Of a stretch of 64,000 nucleotides of DNA, positions 1-11,500 are shown in pieces. Location of the stretch: assembly GCA_004431415.1 (NCBI GenBank), contig QPMI01000166.1:62001-126000 (forward strand). Reading direction: 5' to 3'. The notes beneath the pieces were generated by a model. It was not told where the DNA came from. It ran no database searches and worked only from the letters and a program-made list of their open reading frames with translations. How positions within the stretch are numbered: the first letter of the stretch is position 1; each line of letters opens with the position of its first letter. The position numbers and the translations under genes are program-made. The stretch is from Cyanophora paradoxa. Its lineage: Eukaryota > Glaucocystophyceae > Cyanophorales > Cyanophoraceae.

Positions 1-2568
1 TCCCAAGGCGAGCTCCCCGCTCTGCGCCGGCCGCGTCAGCCTGACCCTCGCGGCACCGCAGGAAGTGCAACGCGCCCATCGACGCGGAGCCGCAGGGGTG
101 AGGGCACCGATCCGCGTCGCACTGCGCGTGCGCGCCTGACTCGGCGGCAGCTTCATCGCGGTGTTCTCCCACGCGGAGGCGCCACGGATGGTCTTCTTCG
201 GCGGCGACGTCGCAGACCGCTTCGACTTCACGTTGGAGCTGCAGGACGTCGTCGCCGGCGGCGAGCTCTCCGTCAGGCGCTCCACGGACGCCGGCGGCCC
301 CCGCGTCGGCAACTCGCTCCAGATCGCCGTCGCCGGTGCGCGGCGCCCCCGCCGGCCCCCGCGCCCTCCGACCACGCAGGCGCCCACCGCTCCGCGCAGG
401 CGTTCCGGACGAGACGTCGTCCCTGGACTGCGGCTCGTCCGTGCGCCAGCGGAACGGGATCTTCACCTGCAGTGCGCACCCGCCCCGCCTCCAGAAGCGC
501 CGTCGCCGGCGCGGGCCAACACGGCCGCGCAGCCTACTATCCGCGCTTGTGCGGCAAGTCAGTGTCGGTGGCGCTCTCGTCGCTGGTCCTGAGCCCGGAG
601 AACGGCCAGGTGACGCTGACCGCGGAGGGGGAGCTGTCGGACCCGCAGCGCGGCGTCCCCTTCATCTTCTCCCCCGGCAGCGACTCCGGGCCGGCGAGCC
701 TCTCCGTGATGGCTGGCGACGTCGAGACGCGGGCCGAGTTCACTTTCGTGGGTGCGCCCTTGCGCCGGGCCGGCCGGCCGGTTTCTGCCCGCTGAGTGGG
801 CGCGCCCTCGCGCAGCTCGCCCCGCCGCCGCGACGATCGACTGCCGCGGGATGCTGGCCGTGCCGGGCGCGCCGCTCTCCTGCTCGGTCTCCTTCTTCCA
901 GGACGAGGCCAGGACGCAGCCGGTCTACGTCGCCGCCCCGGGCGCCGACGGGCCCCTGCCAGTGGACATCATCGCGAGCGGCGGCTCGCTGGCGGCGTCG
1001 TTCCCCGACGCCTTCCGGAGCGCCAGCTTCCAGTTCACTGGCGCGGTGGAATCGGTCGGCTACTTGATCGAGGTCTACAACGACCAGGGCCAGCTGCTCG
1101 GATCCCTCCAGATCCCCCGCGGCTCGGCGCCGCCCCCGCTGTCCGCCCAGCCCAGCCCGCTCCACTTCGGCGACGTCTTCCGCGGCTTCCCCGCCGTCCG
1201 GGTACGGCCGCGCCCGGCCCCTTGACCCCGATGCGTGGCCTGAAGCCCTGCCCGCGCAGTCGCTGAACGTGACCAACACGGGCTCATCGGTCGCGACGTA
1301 CAACCTCACCATCAGCTGGGCCGTGGTCGTCCCGTACGGCGCGGTCTCCGTCGAGTTCAACCCCAAGAGCATCACCCTCGGCCCCTCCGATCAGATCGAG
1401 GTCTCCGTCGTCCTCGTCGCCTTGGAAGGCACCCCCGCTGAGCCCTTCTCGCTACTCGCGTCCGTCTACGCGATGCCCCTCGACGGGATGAGCCCGCTGT
1501 TCGTCTCCTCCATAGACGCGACCCTGCGGCAGGCTGTGTCTCTGCGGGACCCGCGCGCCATCGAGACGGCCATCTTCCGTCCCGTCGCCCTCACCGCCCA
1601 GATCGGTCGCCTGCACAACGAGCTGCCGAACCCCCTCGAGCTCGACGTCGCCGGCCTGCCTCCGGGCGTCAGCGTGAACCCGCCGCCGCCGGCGACCCTC
1701 GCAGCCGGCGCCTCCTGGGACGTCAACATCACTTTCGACTCGTCGGCGATGCTCCAGGCAGGCCGCCCTGACAGCAAGCCCCTCGTCTACGTGCGCGGCT
1801 ACCAGGGCGACCCTCGCCGTGTCCTCTTCTTGTTCAATGTCTCGTCCATCAACGTCGAGCCGCGCACGCCCGCCGTGGAGCCGACGTACAACGACCTGCG
1901 CTTCATCTTCTCTAACGTGAATGCGACCAGCAAGATCTTCAACATTCGTGGCAACTTCCCCGCGTTCCCTCCAGTGGATCCCTCAAGCCAGCCGCTTGCC
2001 TTCTGGGCTCGCGATGTGCCACCCGGGATCAGCTTCAAGCCAGCTTCGGGCGATTTGCACCCCGGAGCTCCGCAGCCGCTGAATGTAACCATCGATCACA
2101 CGCACTTCAGCGCCAAAAGGGCGTACGAGATCCCCGTTAGCTTCGACGTCGGCGTCAAGAACCGCCCAACGTTCAATACTACGGTGGTGCTGCGCTTCGA
2201 GATGCGCGATCCTGACCAGATCCCGACGGACTGGTGGAAGCCGTGGGAGGGCGCGTCCCGACTGACGGCGGCGGACGCGGACGAGACGTCGGTCGTCTCG
2301 TGCGACAAGGCCGATGCGCTGCAGGCGGACAACGTGCACTGCGAGTTCCGGCCGCGATCGTGCGGGACGCCGTTCGCGGCGGAGGCGGCGGGCTTCGTGG
2401 TGGAGATCACGGACGGGAAGATGACGCGGCAGGTGTTCTTCACGGGCGACGTGCAGGAGGTGTTCGGCTTCTCGTTCGGCGCCGACGCGTTCAGCGGGGC
2501 GGTGGGCGTGCGGGTGCGGCACTCGACGGACGGCAGGCCTGTGGCGCGGACGGAGGTGTTCGTGTCCG
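1..2568 (+). other. Giant gene: divergent first module set, five or more exons
   Basis: Exons read about 155-338, 406-470, 541-750, 810-1213 and 1260-2568, joined by GTGCGC- or GTACGG-type introns ending GCAG. The first exon has the same pattern as the later repeat (MVFFGGDV, then RRSTDAGGPRVG, compare QVFFTGDV, then RHSTDGRPVA). The next exon begins VPDETSSLDC, matching TPDETSVLVC in the repeat units. This is therefore an older diverged copy of the array 1 unit. The long last exon holds several beta-sandwich modules with NTGSS and NVNATSK type motifs. From 2214 it becomes nearly identical to the array units. Positions 1-150 contain no frame I could connect with confidence. Confidence 0.65.
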
Positions 2569-5500
2569 GTGCGTGGATGGATGTAGGGTGCTTCGTTCAC
2601 GCAGTCGTTCTGAATTGGGGCTGCAGGGACGCCCGACGAGACGTCAGTTCTTGTGTGCCCCTCTGATTCGGTGCGGGTCGGAGAGAGCATGTCGTGCAGT
2701 GCGCTTCGCCCCACCCTTGCGAATGGCCCCGGACTGAGATGGCCGCGCAGCGCTTTCGACGCGCTCTTGCGGGCGCCCAGTTCCTAGCTCGGTGGACGCT
2801 CTGGTGGCTTTTTCCCTCGGAGGCTCAGCGATCGTATCGGCGAAGGCAGTCCCCTCACGCGACAGCTTTGATATCACCTTCGTGGCGGGCATGAAGAGCG
2901 TGCTGGGGAGCGTGGAGATCTTCGTGAACGATGTCCCTGTTGCCACGGCGAACATCGCTGTCCTCGGTCCGCGCTTCTTCAGTCGCGATTGTGGCAGCGC
3001 TCTGACTCCTCGCCGCGCGCAGACACTCCCGACGCGACATCGAATATCACCTGCGAACGAACGACTGTGCTGACGTATGGCAGCGTCACTTGTTCGGTGG
3101 AGCTACGGCGCGCCGGGGAGCCGGCGTTCGTCGCGGCCGGCTCGTGCAGCGTGGAGTGGCTGGCGGCAGTGTGAGCATGAGCACGCCGGCGGTGTGGTCG
3201 CACGGAGACGTGGTCCTCTTTGCGGGCGGCATGGAGCACGTCAGCCGGGCGGCTGTTATGTGCGACGGGGTCCAGAACGAGGTCGTTTTTGTTGACATCG
3301 GTGTCGTGAAGCCGGTGCCGATCATCACTCTTCCGGACGTCCCCGCGGAGGGATTGGTGTTCGATGCGTTCCGAGGCATCGCCATGGACCGGGTGCGTTC
3401 GATTGGCGGGCAGAGCGGATGGCCGCTGCTGAGCGGCGCGTTTGCTGCAGATGGTCACGATTAGAAACGATGGTCTTTCCGCCGTAAACTTCACCCTGGA
3501 CCTGACCAGCCTGACAGCGTTCGCGGACGGTCCGGAAGCCCCGTGGTTCACGGCGGCACCTGTGCAGGGCACCATCGCGCCGGGCGACAGCCAAGCCGTG
3601 CGAACGGATGTCTTTCTCATGGAAAGAGGTCAAACTGACGAATTGCCTCGTGCAGATCAAACTGACACTCTGGACGAGAAACACTTCGCGGCCTGTGGTC
3701 GAGCGGATGACGCAGGAGCTAAGGGTTCTAATTGACATGATTAACATCCCGGGCCGAGCGCTGTATCCGGAGGGGAGCCTGCAAACGACCGTGTTGAGGC
3801 CTCTCGCCAATGTAACGGCGTCGGTACGCCCGGCAGTCGCCGTGGACGGGCCGCTTCGTGCGTTGGGTTTTCGAAACAATTTACAGTGAGCTGCGGCTGA
3901 GTGGTTGGGCGCAGCGATCAACGCGAACATCTTCCGGCCTTTGAATGCGAGCCTCACGGGGGCTAGGCTGGTCAACCACATGCCCGAGAACATCACAGTC
4001 GACATCGAGGGCCTGCCGGCCTGGCTGCGCATTGTGATGCCGCCGCTCAACAAGCTCGTCCCGGGCCCGAACGACATCGTCATGGAGGTGGACAGCATGA
4101 GGCTGCCGGATGTTTGGGGTGTTGGACCGAGCAACGTCAACATCTACAAGCGGGAGGGCCGCGTGCTGTTGTCGACAGTGGCGGCCGGCCAGCTCGTGCA
4201 GGCCCAGGCGCTTGTTCCGGAGGTGACGCCACGCACCGCGAACCTGCGCTTCATCTACACCAACGTGAACGCGACGAACAAGACCCTCGCTGTGGGTGGC
4301 AACTACCCGAGCATGTGGCTCGCTCCTCCGGGAACGAAGCTCGCGTTCCGGGCTCGCCCGACCCCTGCAGGCATTCAACTGGAGCGGACGTCTGGATTGC
4401 TACCGATGGATTTGCTCGTCATGATTGACCACAAGTACTTCCAGAGCGTGGGGCAGCAGACGCGGACTCTCACCTTTGACGTGAACGTGGAGAACCAGCC
4501 TGTCGCCTACAGCTACGTGTCGACTGTGAACATCACGTTCGAGCTGCGGGAGCCGGACCAGATCCCGACGGACTGGTGGAAGCCGTGGGAGGGCGCGTCC
4601 CGACTGACGGCGGCGGACGCGGACGAGACGTCAGTCGTCTCGTGCGACAAGGCCGATGCGCTGCAGGCGGACAACGTGCACTGCGAGTTCCGGCCGCGGT
4701 CGTGCGGGACGCCGTTCGCGGCGGAGGCGGCGGGCTTCGTGGTGGAGATCACGGACGGGAAGATGACGCGGCAGGTGTTCTTCACGGGCGACGTGCAGGA
4801 GGTGTTCGGATTCTCGTTCGGCGCCGACGCGTTCAGCGGGGCGGTGGGCGTGCGGGTGCGGCACTCGACGGACGGCAGGCCTGTGGCGCGGACGGAGGTG
4901 TTCGTGTCCGGTGCGTGGATGGATGTAGGGTGCTTCGTTCACGCAGTCGTTCTGAACTGGGGCTGCAGGGACGCCCGACGAGACGTCAGTTCTTGTGTGC
5001 CCCTCTGATTCGGTGCGGGTCGGAGAGAGCATGTCGTGCAGTGCGCTTTGTCCCACCCTTGCGAATGGCCCCGGACTGAGATGGCCGCGCAGCGCTTTCG
5101 ACGCGCTCTTGCGGGCGCCCAGTTCCTAGCTCGGTGGACGCTCTGGTGGCTGACTCCCTCGGAGGCTCAGCGATCGTGTCGGCGAATGCAGTCCCCTCAC
5201 GCGACAGCTTTGATATCACCTTCGTGGCGGGCATGAAGAGCGTGCTGGGGAGCGTGGAGATCTTCGTGAACGATGTCCCTGTTGCCACGGCGAACATCGC
5301 TGTCCTCGGTCCGCGCTTCTTCAGTCGCGATTGTGGCAGCGCTCTGACTCCTCGCCGCGCGCAGACACTCCCGACGCGACATCGAATATCACCTGCGAAC
5401 GAACGACTGTGCTGACGTATGGCAGCGTCACTTGTTCGGTGGAGCTACGGCGCGCCGGGGAGCCGGCGTTCGTCGCGGCCGGCTCGTGCAGCGTGGAGTG

Positions 5501-8500
5501 GCTGGCGGGCAGTGTGAGCATGAGCACGCCGGCGGTGTGGTCGCACGGAGACGTGGTCCTCTTTGCGGGCGGCATGGAGCACGTCAGCCGGGCGGCTGTT
5601 ATGTGCGACGGGGTCCAGAACGAGGTCGTTTTTGTTGACATCGGTGTCGTGAAGCCGGTGCCGATCGTCACTCTTCCGGACGTCCCCGCGGAGGGATTGG
5701 TGTTCGATGCGTTCCGAGGCATCGCCATGGACCGGGTGCGTTCGATTGGCGGGCAGAGCGGATGGCCGCTGCTGAGCGGCGCGTTTGCTGCAGATGGTCA
5801 CGATCAGAAACGATGGTCTTTCCGCCGTAAACTTCACCCTGGACCTGACCAGCCTGACAGCGTTCGCGGACGGTCCGGAAGCCCCGTGGTTCACGGCGGC
5901 ACCTGTGCAGGGCACCATCGCGCCGGGCGACAGCCAAGCCGTGCGAACGGATGTCTTTCTCATGGAAAGAGGTCAAACTGACGAATTGCCTCGTGCAGAT
6001 CAAACTGACACTCTGGGCGATGAACACTTCGCGGCCTGTGGTCGAGCGGATGACGCAGGAGCTAAGGGTTCTAATTGACATGATTAACATCCCGGGCCGA
6101 GCGCTGTATCCGGAGGGGAGCCTGCAAACGACCGTGTTGAGGCCTCTCGCCAATGTAACGGCGTCGGTACGCCCGGCAGTCGCCGTGGACGGGCCGCTTC
6201 GTGCGTTGGGTTTTCGAAACAATTTACAGTGAGCTGCGGCTGAGTGGTTGGGCGCAGCGATCAACGCGAACATCTTCCGGCCTTTGAATGCGAGCCTCAC
6301 GGGGGCTAGGCTGGTCAACCACATGCCCGAGAACATCACAGTCGACATCGAGGGCCTGCCGGCCTGGCTGCGCATTGTGATGCCGCCGCTCAACAAGCTC
6401 GTCCCGGGCCCGAACGACATCGTCATGGAGGTGTACAGCATGAGGCTGCCGGATGTTTGGGGTGTTGGACCGAGCAATGTCAACATCTACAAGCGGGAGG
6501 GGCGCATGCTGTTGTCGACAGTGGCGGCCGGCCAGCTCGTGCAGGCCCAGGCGCTTGTTCCGGAGGTGACGCCACGCACCGCGAACCTGCGCTTCATCTA
6601 CACCAACGTGAACGCGACGAACAAGACCCTCGCTGTGGGTGGCAACTACCCGAGCATGTGGCTCGCTCCTACGGGAACGAAGCTCGCGTTCCGGGCTCGC
6701 CCGACCCCTGCAGGCATTCAACTGGAGCGGACGTCTGGATTGCTACCGATGGACTTGCTCGTCATGATTGACCACAAGTACTTCCAGAGCGTGGGGCAGC
6801 AGACGCGGACTCTCGCCTTCGACGTGAACGTGGAGAACCAGCCTGTCGCCTACAGCTACGTGTCGACTGTGAACATCACGTTCGAGCTGCGGGAGCCGGA
6901 CCAGATCCCGACGGACTGGTGGAAGCCGTGGGAGGGCGCGTCCCGACTGACGGCGGCGGACGCGGACGAGACGTCGGTCGTCTCGTGCGACAAGGCCGAT
7001 GCGCTGCAGGCGGACAACGTGCACTGCGAGTTCCGGCCGCGGTCGTGCGGGACGCCGTTCGCGGCGGAGGCGGCGGGATTCGTGGTGGAGATCACGGACG
7101 GGAAGATGACGCGGCAGGTGTTCTTCACGGGCGACGTGCAGGAGGTGTTCGGATTCTCGTTCGGCGCCGACGCGTTCAGCGGGGCGGTGGGCGTGCGGGT
7201 GCGGCACTCGACGGACGGCAGGCCTGTGGCGCGGACGGAGGTGTTCGTGTCCGGTGCGTGGATGGATGTAGGGTGCTTCGTTCACGCAGTCGTTCTGAAT
7301 TGGGGCTGCAGGGACGCCCGACGAGACGTCAGTTCTTGTGTGCCCCTCTGATTCGGTGCGGGTCGGAGAGAGCATGTCGTGCAGTGCGCTTCGCCCCACC
7401 CTTGCGAATGGCCCCGGACTGAGATGGCCGCGCAGCGCTTTCGACGCGCTCTTGCGGGCGCCCAGTTCCTAGCTCGGTGGACGCTCTGGTGGCTTTTTCC
7501 CTCGGAGGCTCAGCGATCGTGTCGGCGAATGCAGTCCCCTCACGCGACAGCTTTGATATCACCTTCGTGGCGGGCATGAAGAGCGTGCTGGGGAGCGTGG
7601 AGATCTTCGTGAACGATGTCCCTGTTGCCACGGCGAACATCGCTGTCCTCGGTCCGCGCTTCTTCAGTCGCGATTGTGGCAGCGCTCTGACTCCTCGCCG
7701 CGCGCAGACACTCCCGACGCGACATCGAATATCACCTGCGAACGAACGACTGTGCTGACGTATGGCAGCGTCACTTGTTCGGTGGAGCTACGGCGCGCCG
7801 GGGAGCCGGCGTTCGTCGCGGCCGGCTCGTGCAGCGTGGAGTGGCTGGCGGGCAGTGTGAGCATGAGCACGCCGGCGGTGTGGTCGCACGGAGACGTGGT
7901 CCTCTTTGCGGGCGGCATGGAGCACGTCAGCCGGGCGGCTGTTATGTGCGACGGGGTCCAGAACGAGGTCGTTTTTGTTGACATCGGTGTCGTGAAGCCG
8001 GTGCCGATCGTCACTCTTCCGGACGTCCCCACGGAGGGATTGGTGTTCGATGCGTTCCGAGGCATCGCCATGGACCGGGTGCGTTCGATTGGCGGGCAGA
8101 GCGGATGGCCGCTGCTGAGCGGCGCGTTTGCTGCAGATGGTCACGATCAGAAACGATGGTCTTTCCGCCGTAAACTTTACCCTGGACCTGACCAGCCTGA
8201 CAGCGTTCGCGGACGGTCCGGAAGCCCCGTGGTTCACGGCGGCACCTGTGCAGGGCACCATCGCGCCGGGCGACAGCCAAGCCGTGCGAACGGATGTCTT
8301 TCTCATGGAAAGAGGTCAAACTGACGAATTGCCTCGTGCAGATCAAACTGACACTCTGGGCGATGAACACTTCGCGGCCTGTGGTCGAGCGGATGACGCA
8401 GGAGCTAAGGGTTCTAATTGACATGATTAACATCCCGGGCCGAGCGCTGTATCCGGAGGGGAGCCTGCAAACGACCGTGTTGAGGCCTCTCGCCAATGTA

Positions 8501-11500
8501 ACGGCGTCGGTACGCCCGGCAGTCGCCGTGGACGGACCGCTTCGTGCGTTGGGTTTTCGAAACAATTTACAGTGAGCTGCGGCTGAGTGGTTGGGCGCAG
8601 CGATCAACGCGAACATCTTCCGGCCTTTGAATGCGAGCCTCACGGGGGCTAGGCTGGTCAACCACATGCCCGAGAACATCACAGTCGACATCGAGGGCCT
8701 GCCGGCCTGGCTGCGCATTGTGATGCCGCCGCTCAACAAGCTCGTCCCGGGCCCGAACGACATCGTCATGGAGGTGTACAGCATGAGGCTGCCGGATGTT
8801 TGGGGTGTTGGACCGAGCAATGTCAACATCTACAAGCGGGAGGGGCGCATGCTGTTGTCGACAGTGGCGGCCGGCCAGCTCGTGCAGGCCCAGGCGCTTG
8901 TTCCGGAGGTGACGCCACGCACCGCGAACCTGCGCTTCATCTACACCAACGTGAACGCGACGAACAAGACCCTCGCTGTGGGTGGCAACTACCCGAGCAT
9001 GTGGCTCGCTCCTCCGGGAACGAAGCTCGCGTTCCGGGCTCGCCCGACCCCTGCAGGCATTCAACTGGAGCGGACGTCTGGATTGCTACCGATGGATTTG
9101 CTCGTCATGATTGACCACAAGTACTTCCAGAGCGTGGGGCAGCAGACGCGGACTCTCGCCTTTGACGTGAACGTGGAGAACCAGCCTGTCGCCTTCAGCT
9201 ACGTGTCGACTGTGAACATCACGTTCGAGCTGCGGGAGCCGGACCAGATCCCGACGGACTGGTGGAAGCCGTGGGAGAGCGCGTCCCGACTGACGGCGGC
9301 GGACGCGGACGAGACGTCGGTCGTCTCGTGCGACAAGGCCGATGCGCTGCAGGCGGACAACGTGCACTGCGAGTTCCGGCCGCGGTCGTGCGGGACGCCG
9401 TTCGCGGCGGAGGCGGCGGGCTTCGTGGTGGAGATCACGGACGGGAAGATGACGCGGCAGGTGTTCTTCACGGGCGACGTGCAGGAGGTGTTCGGATTCT
9501 CGTTCGGCGCCGACGCGTTCAGCGGGGCGGTGGGCGTGCGGGTGCGGCACTCGACGGACGGCAGGCCTGTGGCGCGGACGGAGGTGTTCGTGTCCGGTGC
9601 GTGGATGGATGTAGGGTGCTTCGTTCACGCAGTCGTTCTGATTTGGGGCTGCAGGGACGCCCGACGAGACGTCGGTTCTTGGGTGCCCATCTCTTCTCCT
9701 GCCTGTGTACGATTCTGTGGACTGTGGTTCGTTTTTTTAGCCTCGAAGTTTTCTGTCTCTGAGCATAAGTGCGTGATTCAGTGTTCGAGGCGCGGTCGTG
9801 CGGGCGGCCCGTTGAATTGTCGGTGTCGGCACTTACCGTGCTCTCGTCGAGCGGGATGACTGTGTTGGAGAGAACTGCGAGCGGCGCGGTCCGTGTTCGG
9901 TTCACAGCGAGCGGCCACAGCGGCCCTGCGCGCATCGAAGTGCTGGTAGCGGATGCGTCTGTCGCGGCCACGGACATCGGAGTGACCGGTGTGATGAATC
10001 GGAAGACATTTCCGGCGTGTTTCTCATGCGTTGTCCGGCAGATGTCCCTGATCACGCGACCCTGAACTGCGGCGGACGCGATGCGATGCAAACAAACACG
10101 CAGCTCAGTTGCTCCCTCGATCTCCTCAAAAGCGGGCTTCCCGTGCATGTCTCGTCGACGGCGTGCAGCGTGGAGTGGTCGCTGGGCGCAATTAGCATGA
10201 CTTCGGGAGCACTCTGGTCCCGATCCGACGTGGAGTTGCGTGCGGGCCCTCTTGCTGGCATCAGCGCGCCTCAGTTGTTCTGCGAGGGCGCATCGAACCC
10301 GATTCCCCTGTCGCCAATTAATGTTCGGGCTCCTGTTGCACCTGCCCTGGAGAGCGAGTCCCTCGGTTTCAATGCTCGACTTTTCATTGGGGTGCCGCTC
10401 ACTTGGGTGCGTGCTCTGAGTGTGCTGCATAGCTGTTCTTCATGTAACTGTTTTTCGTTTCTTCTTGTAGTCGTTCAATCTCAGGAATATGGACGACTTC
10501 TTCGCGTCGGATTTCGCGATCGAGTCTCGCGTGCCCCTCCTAGATGGCATCAACGTGACGACGATGCTTGCGCCGTCTCACGGATCTCTTTCGCCCTCTG
10601 GAGTGGTCAAGGTGCGCCACAATGAACACTGCAGCGGCATCCGTTGCGGTCGCCTGACGCTGAATCCCTAGGTCAATGTCACGATGCTGGCGACGGGCAG
10701 GAATTTCTCGGCGCACAGTCTTCATTTCGGGATTGTCGCTCAGAGCGCCTTTTCTGGCAATTCGTCAATCACGGCGTCGTTTACCGTCCTTAGCGTCATG
10801 TCCACCGTGGAAGCCGCTGTCCGTCTCGAGCAGGACGGTGCGCCCAGATTTTGCTCGGGGCATTTCCGACCCTGACCTCGCACCGCGGGTGCAGCTCGCA
10901 TTTCTGTTAGCGTGTTCCGGCCCTTCAACGCCACTTTCGAGGACGTGATCGCCCTTGTGAACGCCATGCCCGATGCGCCACTTCCGGCGCTTGACCTGGT
11001 CGGCGTGCCGCACTTCCTCCACGTTGAACAGCGCCCGAGGGCTATGGCGGCACCTGGCTCCGTCAACTTGTCTATGATCTTCGAGACAAGCAAGATTCGT
11101 GATGCCGCCTCCGGGTTTTCGGCAAGCCCAGTCGAGGTGTACCGCCGTGGCGGCCATGGCTTGGAGAACCTCCTGTTTGTCATCCAGGAGCCGATTTTCG
11201 ACGTGAGCGCGATCGACCCCGCCGTTCTGCCCGCAGTAGCGGACCTGCGCTTTATCTACACGAACGTAAACGCGACGAACAAGACGCTCTCGCTCAGCGG
11301 GAGCTACCCCGCGGCAGGGATGCGCCCGTTGTTCCCGTCTGGCACGCAGCTGGAATTCCGGGCTCGCCCTGCACCGGCAGGCGTGCAGCTTCTTCCTTCT
11401 TCGGGCGTCCTGCCGATGGACATCCTTGTTATGATCGACCACAACGTCTTCAAGAACAAGGAGAGGTATACACGCATGCTGACGTTCGACGTCGGAGTGA

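Larger units (their letters stand above)
2214..9675 (+). repeat. Array 1: three 2.34-kb tandem exon-intron units plus flanking partial copies
   Basis: Unit boundaries taken at the donor after VFVSG are 2569-4910 (2342 bp), 4911-7253 (2343 bp) and 7254-9596 (2343 bp). A partial copy precedes (2214-2568) and another follows (9597 to about 9675). Copies differ only at scattered single bases, and introns are as conserved as exons. Each unit has six exons; in the first unit they are 2627-2698, 2781-2967, 3023-3392, 3451-3597, 3656-3857 and 3915-4910, with introns of 58, 82, 55, 58, 58 and 57 bases. Together they encode about 660 residues of beta-sandwich and Cys-containing modules. A 2343-bp genomic unit yielding an in-phase coding repeat implies duplication by unequal exchange within the gene, followed by homogenisation. 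Confidence 0.9.
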
